DNA of 64,000 nucleotides from Deltaproteobacteria bacterium. Its GTDB lineage: Bacteria > Desulfobacterota > Desulfuromonadia > Geobacterales > Geobacteraceae. Under the pieces are notes generated by a model. The model did no database searches and had not been told where the DNA came from. It was given only the letters and a program-made list of their open reading frames with translations. This document shows positions 54,829 to 63,494 of the stretch, piece by piece. Position 1 is the stretch's first letter; every line of letters begins with the position of its first letter. The position numbers and the translations under genes were made by a program. The stretch lies in contig SBEG01000022.1 of assembly GCA_009668975.1 (NCBI GenBank), forward strand, positions 1 through 64,000, read 5' to 3'.

Positions 54829-55551
54829 ATGAATTACACTACCAACATCATTTGGGACATTGGCAACGTTTTATACCCGTATTCTCGGGTTACTGAGGAG
54901 TATTATGCCCTCTGTCACGATGCCCATGTTGAAATTGCCGAAGAATTCTTTCCGATGTTGTCTCCGGAAGAAGTAGAGTACCTTGTGGACGAATGTTACA
55001 AAACATTTCACGACTGCTATGGCGCATTTGTGCCGGTGATTGATTATTACGGGCTCGACTTGGAAGAAACGCGGCTTCTCCTGTTCAAAAAACACTACGC
55101 CATACTATACGAATTACTGATGAAACATTGCTCCGATATTTTCAGCGACACGACAGATCTGGTTGATGCCTTTCGAGGAGTCAGCGGGTGCGTTAAGCAC
55201 GGTATTTTATCACAATGTTGTATGGAGAGCTTTGGCATTCCTGTCCTTGAAAAATTGGGCATATTGCCTTTCTTTGATCCTGAAGCAATTTTAGGACTTG
55301 ATCAAGTCGGCTTCGTCAAAAAAGCGGAAAGCACAGAGCCGCTGAGAGTTGTTTTGGAGCTTATGGATGCCGATCCGGAACACACCTTTTTTGTTGAAGA
55401 TACCTTGGCGAATTTAGAACGGGCGTCGGAAATTAAGGGTCTGCACTGCATTTATATTAACCATGGAAAACCGCTTGACACAGTACCCTCCTTCATTGCG
55501 AATCAGTTTCGTGAACCCACTGACTTCTTACGCTCTTTTGCCTGTCGCTGA
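54829..55551 (+). CDS. HAD-superfamily hydrolase-like protein
   Basis: 240 residues. Motif I is WDIGNVLYP (nucleophile Asp10), motif II is GILSQCC, the motif III lysine is in GFVKKAES, and motif IV is TFFVEDTLANLERA. The second Asp of motif I is Gly12, as in some active HAD phosphatases of the FDLGNV type, so this does not exclude catalysis. The four-helix cap (residues 17-110) fits class C1 pyrimidine-5'-nucleotidase-like enzymes. Substrate unknown. Confidence 0.75.
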   Translation: MNYTTNIIWDIGNVLYPYSRVTEEYYALCHDAHVEIAEEFFPMLSPEEVEYLVDECYKTFHDCYGAFVPVIDYYGLDLEETRLLLFKKHYAILYELLMKHCSDIFSDTTDLVDAFRGVSGCVKHGILSQCCMESFGIPVLEKLGILPFFDPEAILGLDQVGFVKKAESTEPLRVVLELMDADPEHTFFVEDTLANLERASEIKGLHCIYINHGKPLDTVPSFIANQFREPTDFLRSFACR

Positions 55552-55731
55552 CTGTAGGCTCAGACAGGCAAAACTGCACGATAAAGTCTGAAACTATGCA
55601 CCATTGCTCGCTTACCCCCTGCTCACTTTTCCGGCTGATGTTATTTATATTTCTTGACCCGTCTACCGCTTCACCCTTTAGCATTGTTTTCGTCACGGCC
55701 ATGACAAAATTCAGCACAAAAGGGGAAAAGG

Positions 55732-55911
55732 ATGCAAAACCATGTAACGGTAGAAGAATGGGTCACAAGGTTTCGGGCAATCGGCCTGGATGAGGCAGCC
55801 ATGCGAAAGTGGCACCAGCTGTTCGAGATGGAAAACCCGGAAGGACACCAGAACTTCCTGGAATGGCTGGGGTTGCCGGCTGAGATGATAACGGAAATCC
55901 GGCAAAGGTAA
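55732..55911 (+). CDS. 59-aa stand-alone copy of a MerR C-terminal domain
   Basis: The frame starts MQNHVTVEEWVTRFRAIG and ends EITEIRQR-like (MITEIRQR). GGGGAAAAGG precedes the ATG. It aligns without gaps to residues 119-171 of the MerR regulator encoded 70 bases downstream, with 23 identities in 55 positions. The shared blocks are GxDExAMxKWHxxFE, PxxH and FLxxLG. It carries no DNA-binding part. It could compete for a ligand or for heterodimer formation, or be an independent binding domain. This is inference; the homology itself is visible. Confidence 0.75.
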   Translation: MQNHVTVEEWVTRFRAIGLDEAAMRKWHQLFEMENPEGHQNFLEWLGLPAEMITEIRQR

Positions 55912-55920
55912 TTTTCAACC

Positions 55921-55952
55921 GGAACGTCCCCAGTAAATACCGGGGGCGTTCC
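55921..55952 (+). terminator. Hairpin between the 59-aa gene and the MerR gene
   Basis: GGAACGTCCCC pairs with GGGGGCGTTCC around AGTAAATACC. No T tract follows, and CCGGGGGCGTT is repeated just after it. It may attenuate or stabilise a transcript covering both genes. Confidence 0.4.
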
Positions 55953-55984
55953 GGGGGCGTTTGCTCCGGTCCCATAGAGGTTAC

Positions 55985-56548
55985 ATGATGTTTCGCATTA
56001 CCGAGTTCGCACGAATGTTCGGCCTCTCACGCAGCACCCTGTTGTATTATGACCGCATCGGGATTATGATCCCATCGGGACGGAGCGAGGCCGGCTATCG
56101 GCTCTATTCAACGAGGGACAAAGACCGCATGGCGACAATCCAGAGCTTTCGACAAGCCGGTTTGACCATTGAGGATATTGGCCGTGTCCTGTCAAGAGAG
56201 GAAGGTGACCAGGGAGAGATCCTGCAGCGGCGCTTGCGGGAACTTGGCGAGGAAATCCGTTCTCTGCAGGCCCAGCAGCGTTTGCTCGGCAGGATGCTGC
56301 AGGTCGAGTCCCGCGGAGAATTGCCGGCGGCCGTCGATAAACAAGCCTGGATAGAAATGCTTCGTGCTGCGGGAATGGATGAAGATGCAATGGCCAAATG
56401 GCATTCAGAGTTCGAGCGGAGGACACCAGGAACTCACCACCAGTTTCTGCTTGCGCTTGGGATATCCGAAGACGAGGTACGCCTTATTCGGACACGGTCT
56501 CAGGAAAAATCGGAACTGAGCCAGGCGTATCGTTCGGTTGAGCGCTGA
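55985..56548 (+). CDS. MerR family transcriptional regulator
   Basis: 187 residues. The winged HTH is FRITEFARMFGLSRSTLLYYDRIGI...SEAGYRLYSTRDKDRM, followed by a coiled coil (residues 75-108). A C-terminal domain (119-171) contains AGMDEDAMAKWHSEFE and HHQFLLALGI. Two ATG codons in tandem (55985, 55988) are both possible; AGAGG lies just before. The effector is unknown and there is no Cys-rich metal site. A separate gene upstream encodes the same C-terminal domain alone. A cytochrome gene follows. Confidence 0.9.
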   Translation: MMFRITEFARMFGLSRSTLLYYDRIGIMIPSGRSEAGYRLYSTRDKDRMATIQSFRQAGLTIEDIGRVLSREEGDQGEILQRRLRELGEEIRSLQAQQRLLGRMLQVESRGELPAAVDKQAWIEMLRAAGMDEDAMAKWHSEFERRTPGTHHQFLLALGISEDEVRLIRTRSQEKSELSQAYRSVER

Positions 56549-56628
56549 AGCAGGGCTAACCTTGACGGGACATCACCAAGAAATTTATTTTTTTATCGAG
56601 GCCTTTTACCCAGCAAAAGGAGAGTGAA

Positions 56629-57141
56629 ATGAAACTGATCGGGAAGCTTTTTATTACCGCCGTTTTTGCAGCCGGTTGCCTTGTCAACGCATCTTTAGTC
56701 AGAGCGGAACAGCCATTGAAGCCAAGCGACAATTGGCTTTTGGAAGCCAAAGATGATACGGAACGGCTCAAACGGATTCAGCAGATGTTCGGAGGCTTCT
56801 CCATGTCCATGCAGCTGGTCGGCGAGCGCTACGACCGGACTTATGATGCCATCACCGATGGCAATTACGATCTGGCCGTTTACCACTGGAAGAAAATCAA
56901 GGAAACCATCGAACTCGGTTATCTCCGGCGGCCCGCACGCGAGGCCAATGCGGTGGCCATGTTTTTGACAGGGCCGTGGGTTTCGGCCAGTGAAGCACTT
57001 GCCTCAAAAGACAAAGTGCAGGCGAAGAAACAGTTTCTCCTCGCACGCTCAGCTTGCATGGCCTGCCATATTGCGGAAAAAGTGCCCTTTATGAATGACC
57101 AGCCAAAGTTCAGGAGAACCGCAAAGTTTTCCAAGAAGTAA
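56629..57141 (+). CDS. Secreted monoheme c-type cytochrome (c'-like)
   Basis: 170 residues. A signal peptide (MKLIGKLFITAVFAAGCLVNASLVRA) is followed by a helical protein. The only heme motif is CMACH at residues 143-147, near the C-terminus, with helices before it (RIQQMFGGFSMSMQLVGERYDRTYDAI, AVYHWKKIKETIELGYL). That layout resembles cytochrome c' four-helix bundles, which bind NO or CO or carry electrons. GGAG precedes the ATG. A GGCCAGA-AACAC-TCTGGCC hairpin without T run lies downstream at 57223-57241. Confidence 0.8.
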   Translation: MKLIGKLFITAVFAAGCLVNASLVRAEQPLKPSDNWLLEAKDDTERLKRIQQMFGGFSMSMQLVGERYDRTYDAITDGNYDLAVYHWKKIKETIELGYLRRPAREANAVAMFLTGPWVSASEALASKDKVQAKKQFLLARSACMACHIAEKVPFMNDQPKFRRTAKFSKK

Positions 57142-57335
57142 CCCTGCTGATGACTCGACTGCCTGTCTCCGTAAGTGGACTTTTGGCAACTGCCAGGATT
57201 TCGACAAACACTTGTCACCAATGGCCAGAAACACTCTGGCCGATTCCCGCAGAAAACTGACCCCCCCCCAGAATAAATTCCGGCACAAAAGCAGTGCATT
57301 GCAGGCTCGGCCTGTCGTGTCTCGCCCACGCCCAC

Positions 57336-57381
57336 AATTAATGTGTAAAAATTAAATAGTATTTCATTTTCTGTTTTGATA
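57336..57381. repeat. Dispersed 46-bp AT-rich repeat, copy B
   Basis: Matches copy A at 52852-52897 in 39 of 46 positions, same orientation. It lies about 185 bases before the hybrid kinase start. In both copies it opens a long intergenic region, consistent with a promoter or a repeat remnant. The remainder of the 425-base gap shows no gene. Confidence 0.55.
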
Positions 57382-57566
57382 GAACAGTGTATCAAAATGA
57401 AAATTATTTCACAGAACGAAATTCACCCGGACCAAACCGGCCAAGGCAACACCATCCCGAAAACAGAAAAAGCGGGTACTGTTGGGATGATATCCTTGTT
57501 TTAAGACTGGAATACCCGGAAAAAGACCCAAAAATTAACCGTGACGAAAGGTTGCCGGAAGGTTCC

Positions 57567-59861
57567 ATGTACTCGAAGAAAGAAGTACCTTACAATGCCT
57601 TCACCCTGTCTTTCCAGGACAAAGACCTTGAATCCGCCTTCCGGGAAGACTACTGCACCAGGAGACTTCCCCACCTCCGCCTTGACCTGCTGGCGGGCAT
57701 TTGCCTCTATATACTCTTTGGCATACATGACTATTGGGTCATCCCGGACATCAAGGAATATGCCTGGCTGATTCGCTACGCCTTTGTCTGTCCGCTGGTT
57801 TTTGCTATTTTTCTGTTTACCTACAGCAAAAAGATTCGCAAGCTGATGCAGGTGACCCAGGCCATTGCCGCATTCGCGGCCGGTGGCGGTGTGGTGCTGA
57901 TGATCGTCAAAGCCGCTCCGCCAGGAAACTACATGTCCTTCCCCGGACTAATGCTCTGCATTCTCTTCTACTTTCGCCTCCGTTTTCTCAGCGCCTCGGT
58001 CCTGACCCTGATCACTTTTATCCTCTATGAAGCAATAGCGATACTGGATGCAAAAATCCCGACAAACGTCATGTTCAGCAACACTTTCATCCTGACGACT
58101 TTCTCGCTGACCGGCATGTACATGTGTTACACCCTGGAGCAGAGCATGCGCTCGGGTTTCCTCCTGCGAAGAACCGTCGAAGAGCGAAATTTACAGATAG
58201 AGGAATCGAACAGCGAACTGGAAAAGGAAATCCTGGTACGTACACAAGCGGAAACAGCCTTGACGGAACAGATGAAGTTCCTCCAAACCCTGCTCGACAC
58301 CATTCCGAATCCGATTTTTTACACGGACGGCAAAGGCAATTGCTCGGGATGCAACAAGGCCTATGAAAGCTTCTTCGGCAACACCAAGGAGGAGATAACC
58401 GGCCGGCCGGCCCATGACCTGCATCAAGTCGATCTCATCGATATTCCGGTCGGAGCAGGCAGTAATCCTCCGGACAATCACGGTATTCTAAGATACGAAA
58501 CACTGCTGGAGCATTCCGACGGAACGAAACGAAACGTAATTTTCTCCAAGGCCATCTATGCAGACATCGAGGGCAAGCCTGCCGGCCTGGTCGGCGTTGT
58601 CCTTGACATTACCGGCCTCAGACAGTCGGAAGAAGAGAAACAGCGCCTTGGGGCCCAGCTGTTCCAAGCCCAGAAAATGGAGGCGGTCGGGCAATTGGCC
58701 GGAGGCATCGCCCACGAATTCAACAATATTCTCACCGCCATTCTCGGCTACGCCCACCTGCTGAAGAAAAACATGCCCATTGATGATCCCTTATGCTTCT
58801 ACGTCGGAAATATTACCCTGTCTTCCGAACGAGCGGCCAGGCTGACCCGGGATCTCCTGGCCTTCAGCAGAAAACAGAAAATTGAAGCCAAGTTGCTTGA
58901 CCTGAATGAATTGGTGGACAAGACGAAACCACTGCTCTCCATGATGATCGGCGAAGACGTGGAACTCACCGTCTCCCACAGCGACAAGCCTGCCAGGGTC
59001 ATGGCTGACTCAGGCCTGCTGAGTCAGGTGCTGGTCAATCTGGCGGTGAATGCCCGCGACGCGATGCCGGAAGGTGGCCTGCTTACCATGAGCACCGGAC
59101 TGGCCAGCAAAGTCGAGTCCTTTACCCATGCTCACGGATCGGCAGAGCCGGGTCATTATGGGGTCATACATGTCAGTGACGTGGGCACTGGCATGGACGC
59201 AAAAACAAGAGAACGCATATTCGAACCGTTCTTTACCACCAAGGAAGTTGGAAAAGGCACCGGCCTCGGACTCTCGATGGTCTACGGCATCATCGACCAG
59301 CATAAAGGTTGTATCGTCGTTACCTCTGAAATCGGCAAGGGCACTACCTTCAGCATCTATCTGCCAATGGCCACAGAATCAGATATCCCGCTAAAATCCG
59401 CTGGCGAACATCTCCCGTACCTTGAAACCGGCGGTCGTAACAGAGGCACAGACAAATGGTATTCTCAACCTATGGCGGAACGTTTCCCGTCGGGCACGGA
59501 AATGGTACTGGTGGCTGAAGATGATTATTCGGTACGGACGTTGACAAAAAACCTGCTGCAGGAAAACGGCTACACCATTATTGAAGCAGTCAATGGCGAA
59601 GAAGCGATCCAAAAGTTCATGGATCATGCCGGAGAGGTACAACTGCTGTTGCTTGATGTGATCATGCCGAAAAAGAACGGTTGGGAGGCCTACGATACGA
59701 TTCGCCGGGTCCGCCCTGACATCCGAGTCATTTTCACGAGTGGCTATACGGCTGACGTTTTCCTGCAGCGGGCGATACCCGAAGAGGAAATGAATGTCCT
59801 CGCCAAGCCGATTCCGCCCGGCGACCTGCTGAAAGCCATCAGGTTCGAGCTTGATAGATAG
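57567..59861 (+). CDS. Membrane hybrid sensor histidine kinase with receiver domain
   Basis: 764 residues from the ATG at 57567 (GGAAGG upstream). A GTG at 57387 would add 60 unconserved residues. Five or six N-terminal membrane helices (residues 30-195) are followed by a PAS domain ([21 protein letters not shown]). HisKA has His383 in [20 protein letters not shown]. The HATPase domain has [14 protein letters not shown] and [13 protein letters not shown] receiver domain carries Asp697 in [17 protein letters not shown]. It could relay phosphate internally or to another protein. A FIST sensor gene lies 109 bases downstream. Confidence 0.93.
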   Translation: MYSKKEVPYNAFTLSFQDKDLESAFREDYCTRRLPHLRLDLLAGICLYILFGIHDYWVIPDIKEYAWLIRYAFVCPLVFAIFLFTYSKKIRKLMQVTQAIAAFAAGGGVVLMIVKAAPPGNYMSFPGLMLCILFYFRLRFLSASVLTLITFILYEAIAILDAKIPTNVMFSNTFILTTFSLTGMYMCYTLEQSMRSGFLLRRTVEERNLQIEESNSELEKEILVRTQAETALTEQMKFLQTLLDTIPNPIFYTDGKGNCSGCNKAYESFFGNTKEEITGRPAHDLHQVDLIDIPVGAGSNPPDNHGILRYETLLEHSDGTKRNVIFSKAIYADIEGKPAGLVGVVLDITGLRQSEEEKQRLGAQLFQAQKMEAVGQLAGGIAHEFNNILTAILGYAHLLKKNMPIDDPLCFYVGNITLSSERAARLTRDLLAFSRKQKIEAKLLDLNELVDKTKPLLSMMIGEDVELTVSHSDKPARVMADSGLLSQVLVNLAVNARDAMPEGGLLTMSTGLASKVESFTHAHGSAEPGHYGVIHVSDVGTGMDAKTRERIFEPFFTTKEVGKGTGLGLSMVYGIIDQHKGCIVVTSEIGKGTTFSIYLPMATESDIPLKSAGEHLPYLETGGRNRGTDKWYSQPMAERFPSGTEMVLVAEDDYSVRTLTKNLLQENGYTIIEAVNGEEAIQKFMDHAGEVQLLLLDVIMPKKNGWEAYDTIRRVRPDIRVIFTSGYTADVFLQRAIPEEEMNVLAKPIPPGDLLKAIRFELDR

Positions 59862-59970
59862 TCTACCCACACGAAATTGCCCTCTACGCAACAACGATAA
59901 ACTACACACAATTTTTTGGATAAATTTTTGCGGCTCCGTATCGCATTGGCAGTAAAACGAAGGAGCATAT

Positions 59971-61137
59971 ATGAATATTCAGAAAATTCACCTGGCGCAT
60001 TCGTGTGCGGCAGATGCTCGCCAGGCGGTAGCGGAGTTTCATGCAGCGGTGGTGCAACCGGACATGGAACTGGTGATCTTCTTCTGCTCCAGCGAATACA
60101 ACCTCGATGTGCTGGCGGAGGAAATCAACCGCCTGTTTGCCGGAATACAAGTGGTCGGTTGTACTACCGCGGGAGAAATCGGTCCGTCCGGGTATCGCTC
60201 GCATAGCCTGTCAGGGGCATGTTTTCCGGCCGGCAGCTGCGTGGCCGTCAACGGGCTGCTTGATCGCTTGCACCAGTTCGACATGACCAGGGGGAATGAC
60301 TTTGCCCAGACTCTGCTGCAACGGCTTGAAAGCAGAGCCCCCGGGGCCGGCCCGGACAACAGCTTCGCTTTTCTGCTGATCGACGCCATGTCCCGGCGCG
60401 AGGAGCCGGTTACACATGCCTTGCACTATGCGCTGGGGAAGATTGCGCTGTTTGGAGGCTCAGCAGGTGATGATCTGCATTTCGTCAAGACTCACGTATT
60501 TGCTGACGGACACTTTCATTCGGATAGCGCCGCCCTGATTCTGATCAACACTTCATTGCCTTTCAAGATATTCAAGACCCAACATTTTGTACCCACCGAC
60601 GAACGGCTGGTTGTCACGGAGGCCGATCCAGTCAGGCGTATCGTCTTCGAAATCAACGGACTGCCCGCCGCCGAAGAATATTCACGACTGGTGGGGGTTG
60701 AGGAGCATGAGCTTAATGCCATGAGCTTTGCCGCTTCCCCCGTCGTGGTGATGATCGATGGCACCGACTATGTGCGCTCCATCCAGAAAGCTAATCCCGA
60801 CGGCAGCCTCTCATTCTATTGCTCCATTGAGGAGGGCCTGGTCCTCAGGGTGGCGCATGGCGTTGACCTGGTGAGGAATCTGGAACATACTTTCGACCTG
60901 ATCAGGGCAGAAATCGGACCACCTCAACTGGTTTTCGGCTGTGACTGCATCCTCCGCAATCTGGAACTTACCGAGAATGGTTTGAAAGAGCGCGTCGGTG
61001 AGATTTTTGTGCGCAACAATTCCATCGGATTCAGCAGCTACGGCGAACAGTTCCGGGGCGTCCACGTCAACCAGACTCTCACCGGCTGCGCCATCGGGGC
61101 CGCCCCAGAGGCAGAACCGGAGGTGAGTGATGCCTGA
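59971..61137 (+). CDS. FIST-domain sensor protein (NosP-like)
   Basis: 388 residues. FIST_N: ELVIFFCSSEYNLDVLAEEI, VVGCTTAGEIGPSGY, IALFGGSAGDDLHF. FIST_C: DCILRNLELTENGLKERVGEIF and GFSSYGEQFRGVHVNQTLTG. It is a soluble cytoplasmic protein. FIST proteins of the NosP group bind heme and sense nitric oxide, acting on a neighbouring histidine kinase or diguanylate cyclase. Here both lie next door. The heme ligand cannot be picked by eye, so NO sensing is inference. GGAGCATAT precedes the ATG. Confidence 0.88.
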   Translation: MNIQKIHLAHSCAADARQAVAEFHAAVVQPDMELVIFFCSSEYNLDVLAEEINRLFAGIQVVGCTTAGEIGPSGYRSHSLSGACFPAGSCVAVNGLLDRLHQFDMTRGNDFAQTLLQRLESRAPGAGPDNSFAFLLIDAMSRREEPVTHALHYALGKIALFGGSAGDDLHFVKTHVFADGHFHSDSAALILINTSLPFKIFKTQHFVPTDERLVVTEADPVRRIVFEINGLPAAEEYSRLVGVEEHELNAMSFAASPVVVMIDGTDYVRSIQKANPDGSLSFYCSIEEGLVLRVAHGVDLVRNLEHTFDLIRAEIGPPQLVFGCDCILRNLELTENGLKERVGEIFVRNNSIGFSSYGEQFRGVHVNQTLTGCAIGAAPEAEPEVSDA

Positions 61138-62278
61138 TCGGAGGGGACCGAATGAGCAGTCCTTGCATGCCGAGATTACCCGTCTGAACAAAATCATCCA
61201 GGCCTTGATGAATCGCGCGGAACGCAACACCAGCATCCAGGGGTCGGACTTCAACATGTTTCAGACGGCAATTACCCTGGAAGATCAGGTACGCCGCCGC
61301 ACCGCGGAACTGGAAGATGCTCGGCAGGAAACCGAGAAAATTACCCGCGCCCTCCGCGAAAGCGAAAATCGACATCGCTTGCTCATCGAAAACTCCCCGG
61401 TGAGCATTCACGAGATAGACCTGGCCGGCAGGATAATCTCCATGAACCGGGCAGGTCTTGTCATGCGCGGCGTCCAGGAGGAACGTGAGGTACAGGGCAC
61501 TTTCTATTTGGATGCGGCCCGTGAAGCTGATCGAGAAATCATTGGGAAGCTGCTGAGCAGGGCGTTAGCAGGGGAAACCTGTCACTTCGAGTTCAGCACC
61601 AATGGGCCGGAGGGAAAAATTTTCAAGTCGTGCTTTGTGCCGATCAAGAACAAAAGCGGCAGTACCGAAAAGCTCATGGGCATAACGGAGGATATCACCG
61701 AGCGCAAAAAAGCCGAGGAACAGGTCCAACAACTTGCCTTCTATGACACCTTGACGCACCTGCCCAACCGCCGTCTGCTTCTCGATCGTTTGAGACTGGC
61801 GATGGCTGCCGGCAAACGCAATAATCGTTATGGCGCGCTGATGTTTCTGGATTTGGACAAATTCAAGTCGCTCAATGACACACACGGACATGAAATGGGC
61901 GACCTGCTCCTGATTGAAGTGGCGCGTCGAATCACCTGTTGTCTGCGGGAAGTGGATACCGTTGCACGTTTTGGTGGTGATGAGTTCGTGGTAATGCTCT
62001 GCGAGTTGGATCTGGATCAAAAACATTCGTTTGAAAAGGCGGGCATTGTCGCCGAGAAAATCCGTGTCACCTTGGCTGAGCCGTATCTGTTGAAACGCTC
62101 GAAAGATGAAGGTGAAGAAATCTTCGTGGAACATCAGTGCACGTCAAGTATCGGGGTAGTGCTGTTCAAAGGCCACAATGCCAGCCAGAATGACATCCTC
62201 AAGTGGGCCGACTCAGCGATGTACCAGGCAAAAGCGAGCGGACGCAATGGAATCCGTTTTTTCGATATTCAATCGTAG
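61130..62278 (+). CDS. PAS-GGDEF diguanylate cyclase
   Basis: 382 residues from the ATG at 61130, which overlaps the FIST gene by eight bases (GAGG upstream). A coiled-coil N-terminus (LNKIIQALMNRAERN, DQVRRRTAELEDARQETEKI) is followed by PAS (LLIENSPVSIHEIDLAGRII). GGDEF: LAFYDTLTHLPNRRLL, LDLDKFKSLNDTHGH, ARFGGDEFVVML. The inhibitory RxxD site is REVD, intact. The tight overlap suggests the FIST protein regulates this enzyme. Confidence 0.94.
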   Translation: MPDRRGPNEQSLHAEITRLNKIIQALMNRAERNTSIQGSDFNMFQTAITLEDQVRRRTAELEDARQETEKITRALRESENRHRLLIENSPVSIHEIDLAGRIISMNRAGLVMRGVQEEREVQGTFYLDAAREADREIIGKLLSRALAGETCHFEFSTNGPEGKIFKSCFVPIKNKSGSTEKLMGITEDITERKKAEEQVQQLAFYDTLTHLPNRRLLLDRLRLAMAAGKRNNRYGALMFLDLDKFKSLNDTHGHEMGDLLLIEVARRITCCLREVDTVARFGGDEFVVMLCELDLDQKHSFEKAGIVAEKIRVTLAEPYLLKRSKDEGEEIFVEHQCTSSIGVVLFKGHNASQNDILKWADSAMYQAKASGRNGIRFFDIQS

Positions 62279-62515
62279 CAGGATCCGGCAGAGCATGACC
62301 GAGCAGATCTTCGGCAGGTGCTTATTTGTCGTCGCTCACCTAAATCTATACTGGCCGAAATCCAGCTGCCATTGGTGGAGCGACGTGTTTCGGGAAAGTT
62401 GCATGACGGCCTAGTTGGAGTTCCGAGGCAGCATGTCCTTTTGTTACCTTTTTGTCTGCTACCTGACAAATATGAGAAAAATGATGATAGAAAAAACTAC
62501 GCCAGGCTTAGAGTA
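62279..62515. other. Non-coding gap
   Basis: No gene, repeat or RNA structure was recognised in this stretch between the cyclase stop and the terminator of the convergent DUF4410 gene. Short open frames here lack ribosome binding sites. Confidence 0.6.
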
Positions 62516-62568
62516 ATAAAAAGGGGAGCGGCTCTTCATGAATCATCCAAAAAGCAACCACTCCCCTT
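62516..62568 (-). terminator. Intrinsic terminator of the DUF4410 gene
   Basis: On the minus strand AAGGGGAGTGGTT pairs with AGCCGCTCCCCTT, allowing two mismatches or G-U pairs, around a 26-base loop, and is followed by TTTAT. It lies 43 bases after the stop. Confidence 0.75.
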
Positions 62569-62610
62569 ACATTTCCCGGAACTGCTCCGTTTCTCGCAGA
62601 GAACCTGTTT

Positions 62611-63213
62611 TCAGTAGAGTTTCTCAACGAATTGAGAAATATTCTCGCCAAGGCTCTTGGCCTGATGAGGGAACAGGTCCTCATAGCTTTCCATTCCAAC
62701 TGCGCCCCGGTATCCGGTTTCACGATCGACGAAGGTAGCAAGTTCGCGGCCGGTCTGAGCGTCGAGCAGGCGTCCCTTCACCAGCAGGTAGGCCTTACCG
62801 GCGCCAAATCCGACAAAAAACTTGAGTGCCCGGCTGCCGGCATTAAATTCCGTTATCGCTCCTTCGAGGATCACGGCTTTTCCCTCCGGCGCTCCATTAA
62901 TCACGACATTATTAAACAGCTTCCTCGACTTCAGTTGCATGGCGAGACTTTCGGAAATCATCTTGATGAGCAGAGGTTTCATTGCCTCGATTTTCACCTT
63001 CTCGTCTTCGTCGACCCGTGAATATTCGGCTCCGTCGGTGGTGAAGTCGCGAATGATAAGAGTATCGTATGCCGAGAGTTTTTCGGAAGTGAATATAGCT
63101 TCTTCCGTCAACACATCAGGTTTCGGCAACGGACTTTCATCGGAGCGTGCGATCTGGGCTCCGGCAGTAATCAATACGAGTGAAATAAAAAGGGCAACGA
63201 GTGATTTCTTCAT
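62611..63213 (-). CDS. DUF4410 family secreted protein
   Basis: 200 residues. The signal peptide is MKKSLVALFISLVLITAGAQIA. DTLIIRDFTTDGAEY, the helix MISESLAMQLKSRKLFNNVV, and ILEGAITEFNAGSRALKFFV followed by GFGAGKAYLLVKGRLLDAQTG are the family pattern. DUF4410 proteins are small periplasmic or lipid-associated proteins of unknown role, related in fold to CsgG/LPP20-type domains. A GGAGG lies before the ATG. Confidence 0.85.
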   Translation of the reverse strand: MKKSLVALFISLVLITAGAQIARSDESPLPKPDVLTEEAIFTSEKLSAYDTLIIRDFTTDGAEYSRVDEDEKVKIEAMKPLLIKMISESLAMQLKSRKLFNNVVINGAPEGKAVILEGAITEFNAGSRALKFFVGFGAGKAYLLVKGRLLDAQTGRELATFVDRETGYRGAVGMESYEDLFPHQAKSLGENISQFVEKLY

Positions 63214-63494
63214 GGTAACTCCTCCTTTTGGCAGTGTTCAAGTGAACCGGCAGTTTGCCGGTCAAGCCGGGAGGATTATAGCGGCGACTGAGCAAAAGTG
63301 AAAGAAAAAGCTTCGGCAGAGGATTTCAGGGCCTGACACACATTGGCCATACTACGCAACGACAGGACGTTCTTCCGCAGGTACAAACCACAGCACACAC
63401 GTGTCATCATCTACGGGCAGCAGACCTGATGTCATCACATTCAGGAAAATAGAAGGTATACTTGAGGCAGCACTCGTTGTCCATGGAGCCACTC

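Noticed and set aside
57387..57566. 60-residue GTG-initiated extension of the hybrid kinase
   Set aside because: It has no membrane or conserved segment and no ribosome binding site. The ATG at 57567 is well placed.
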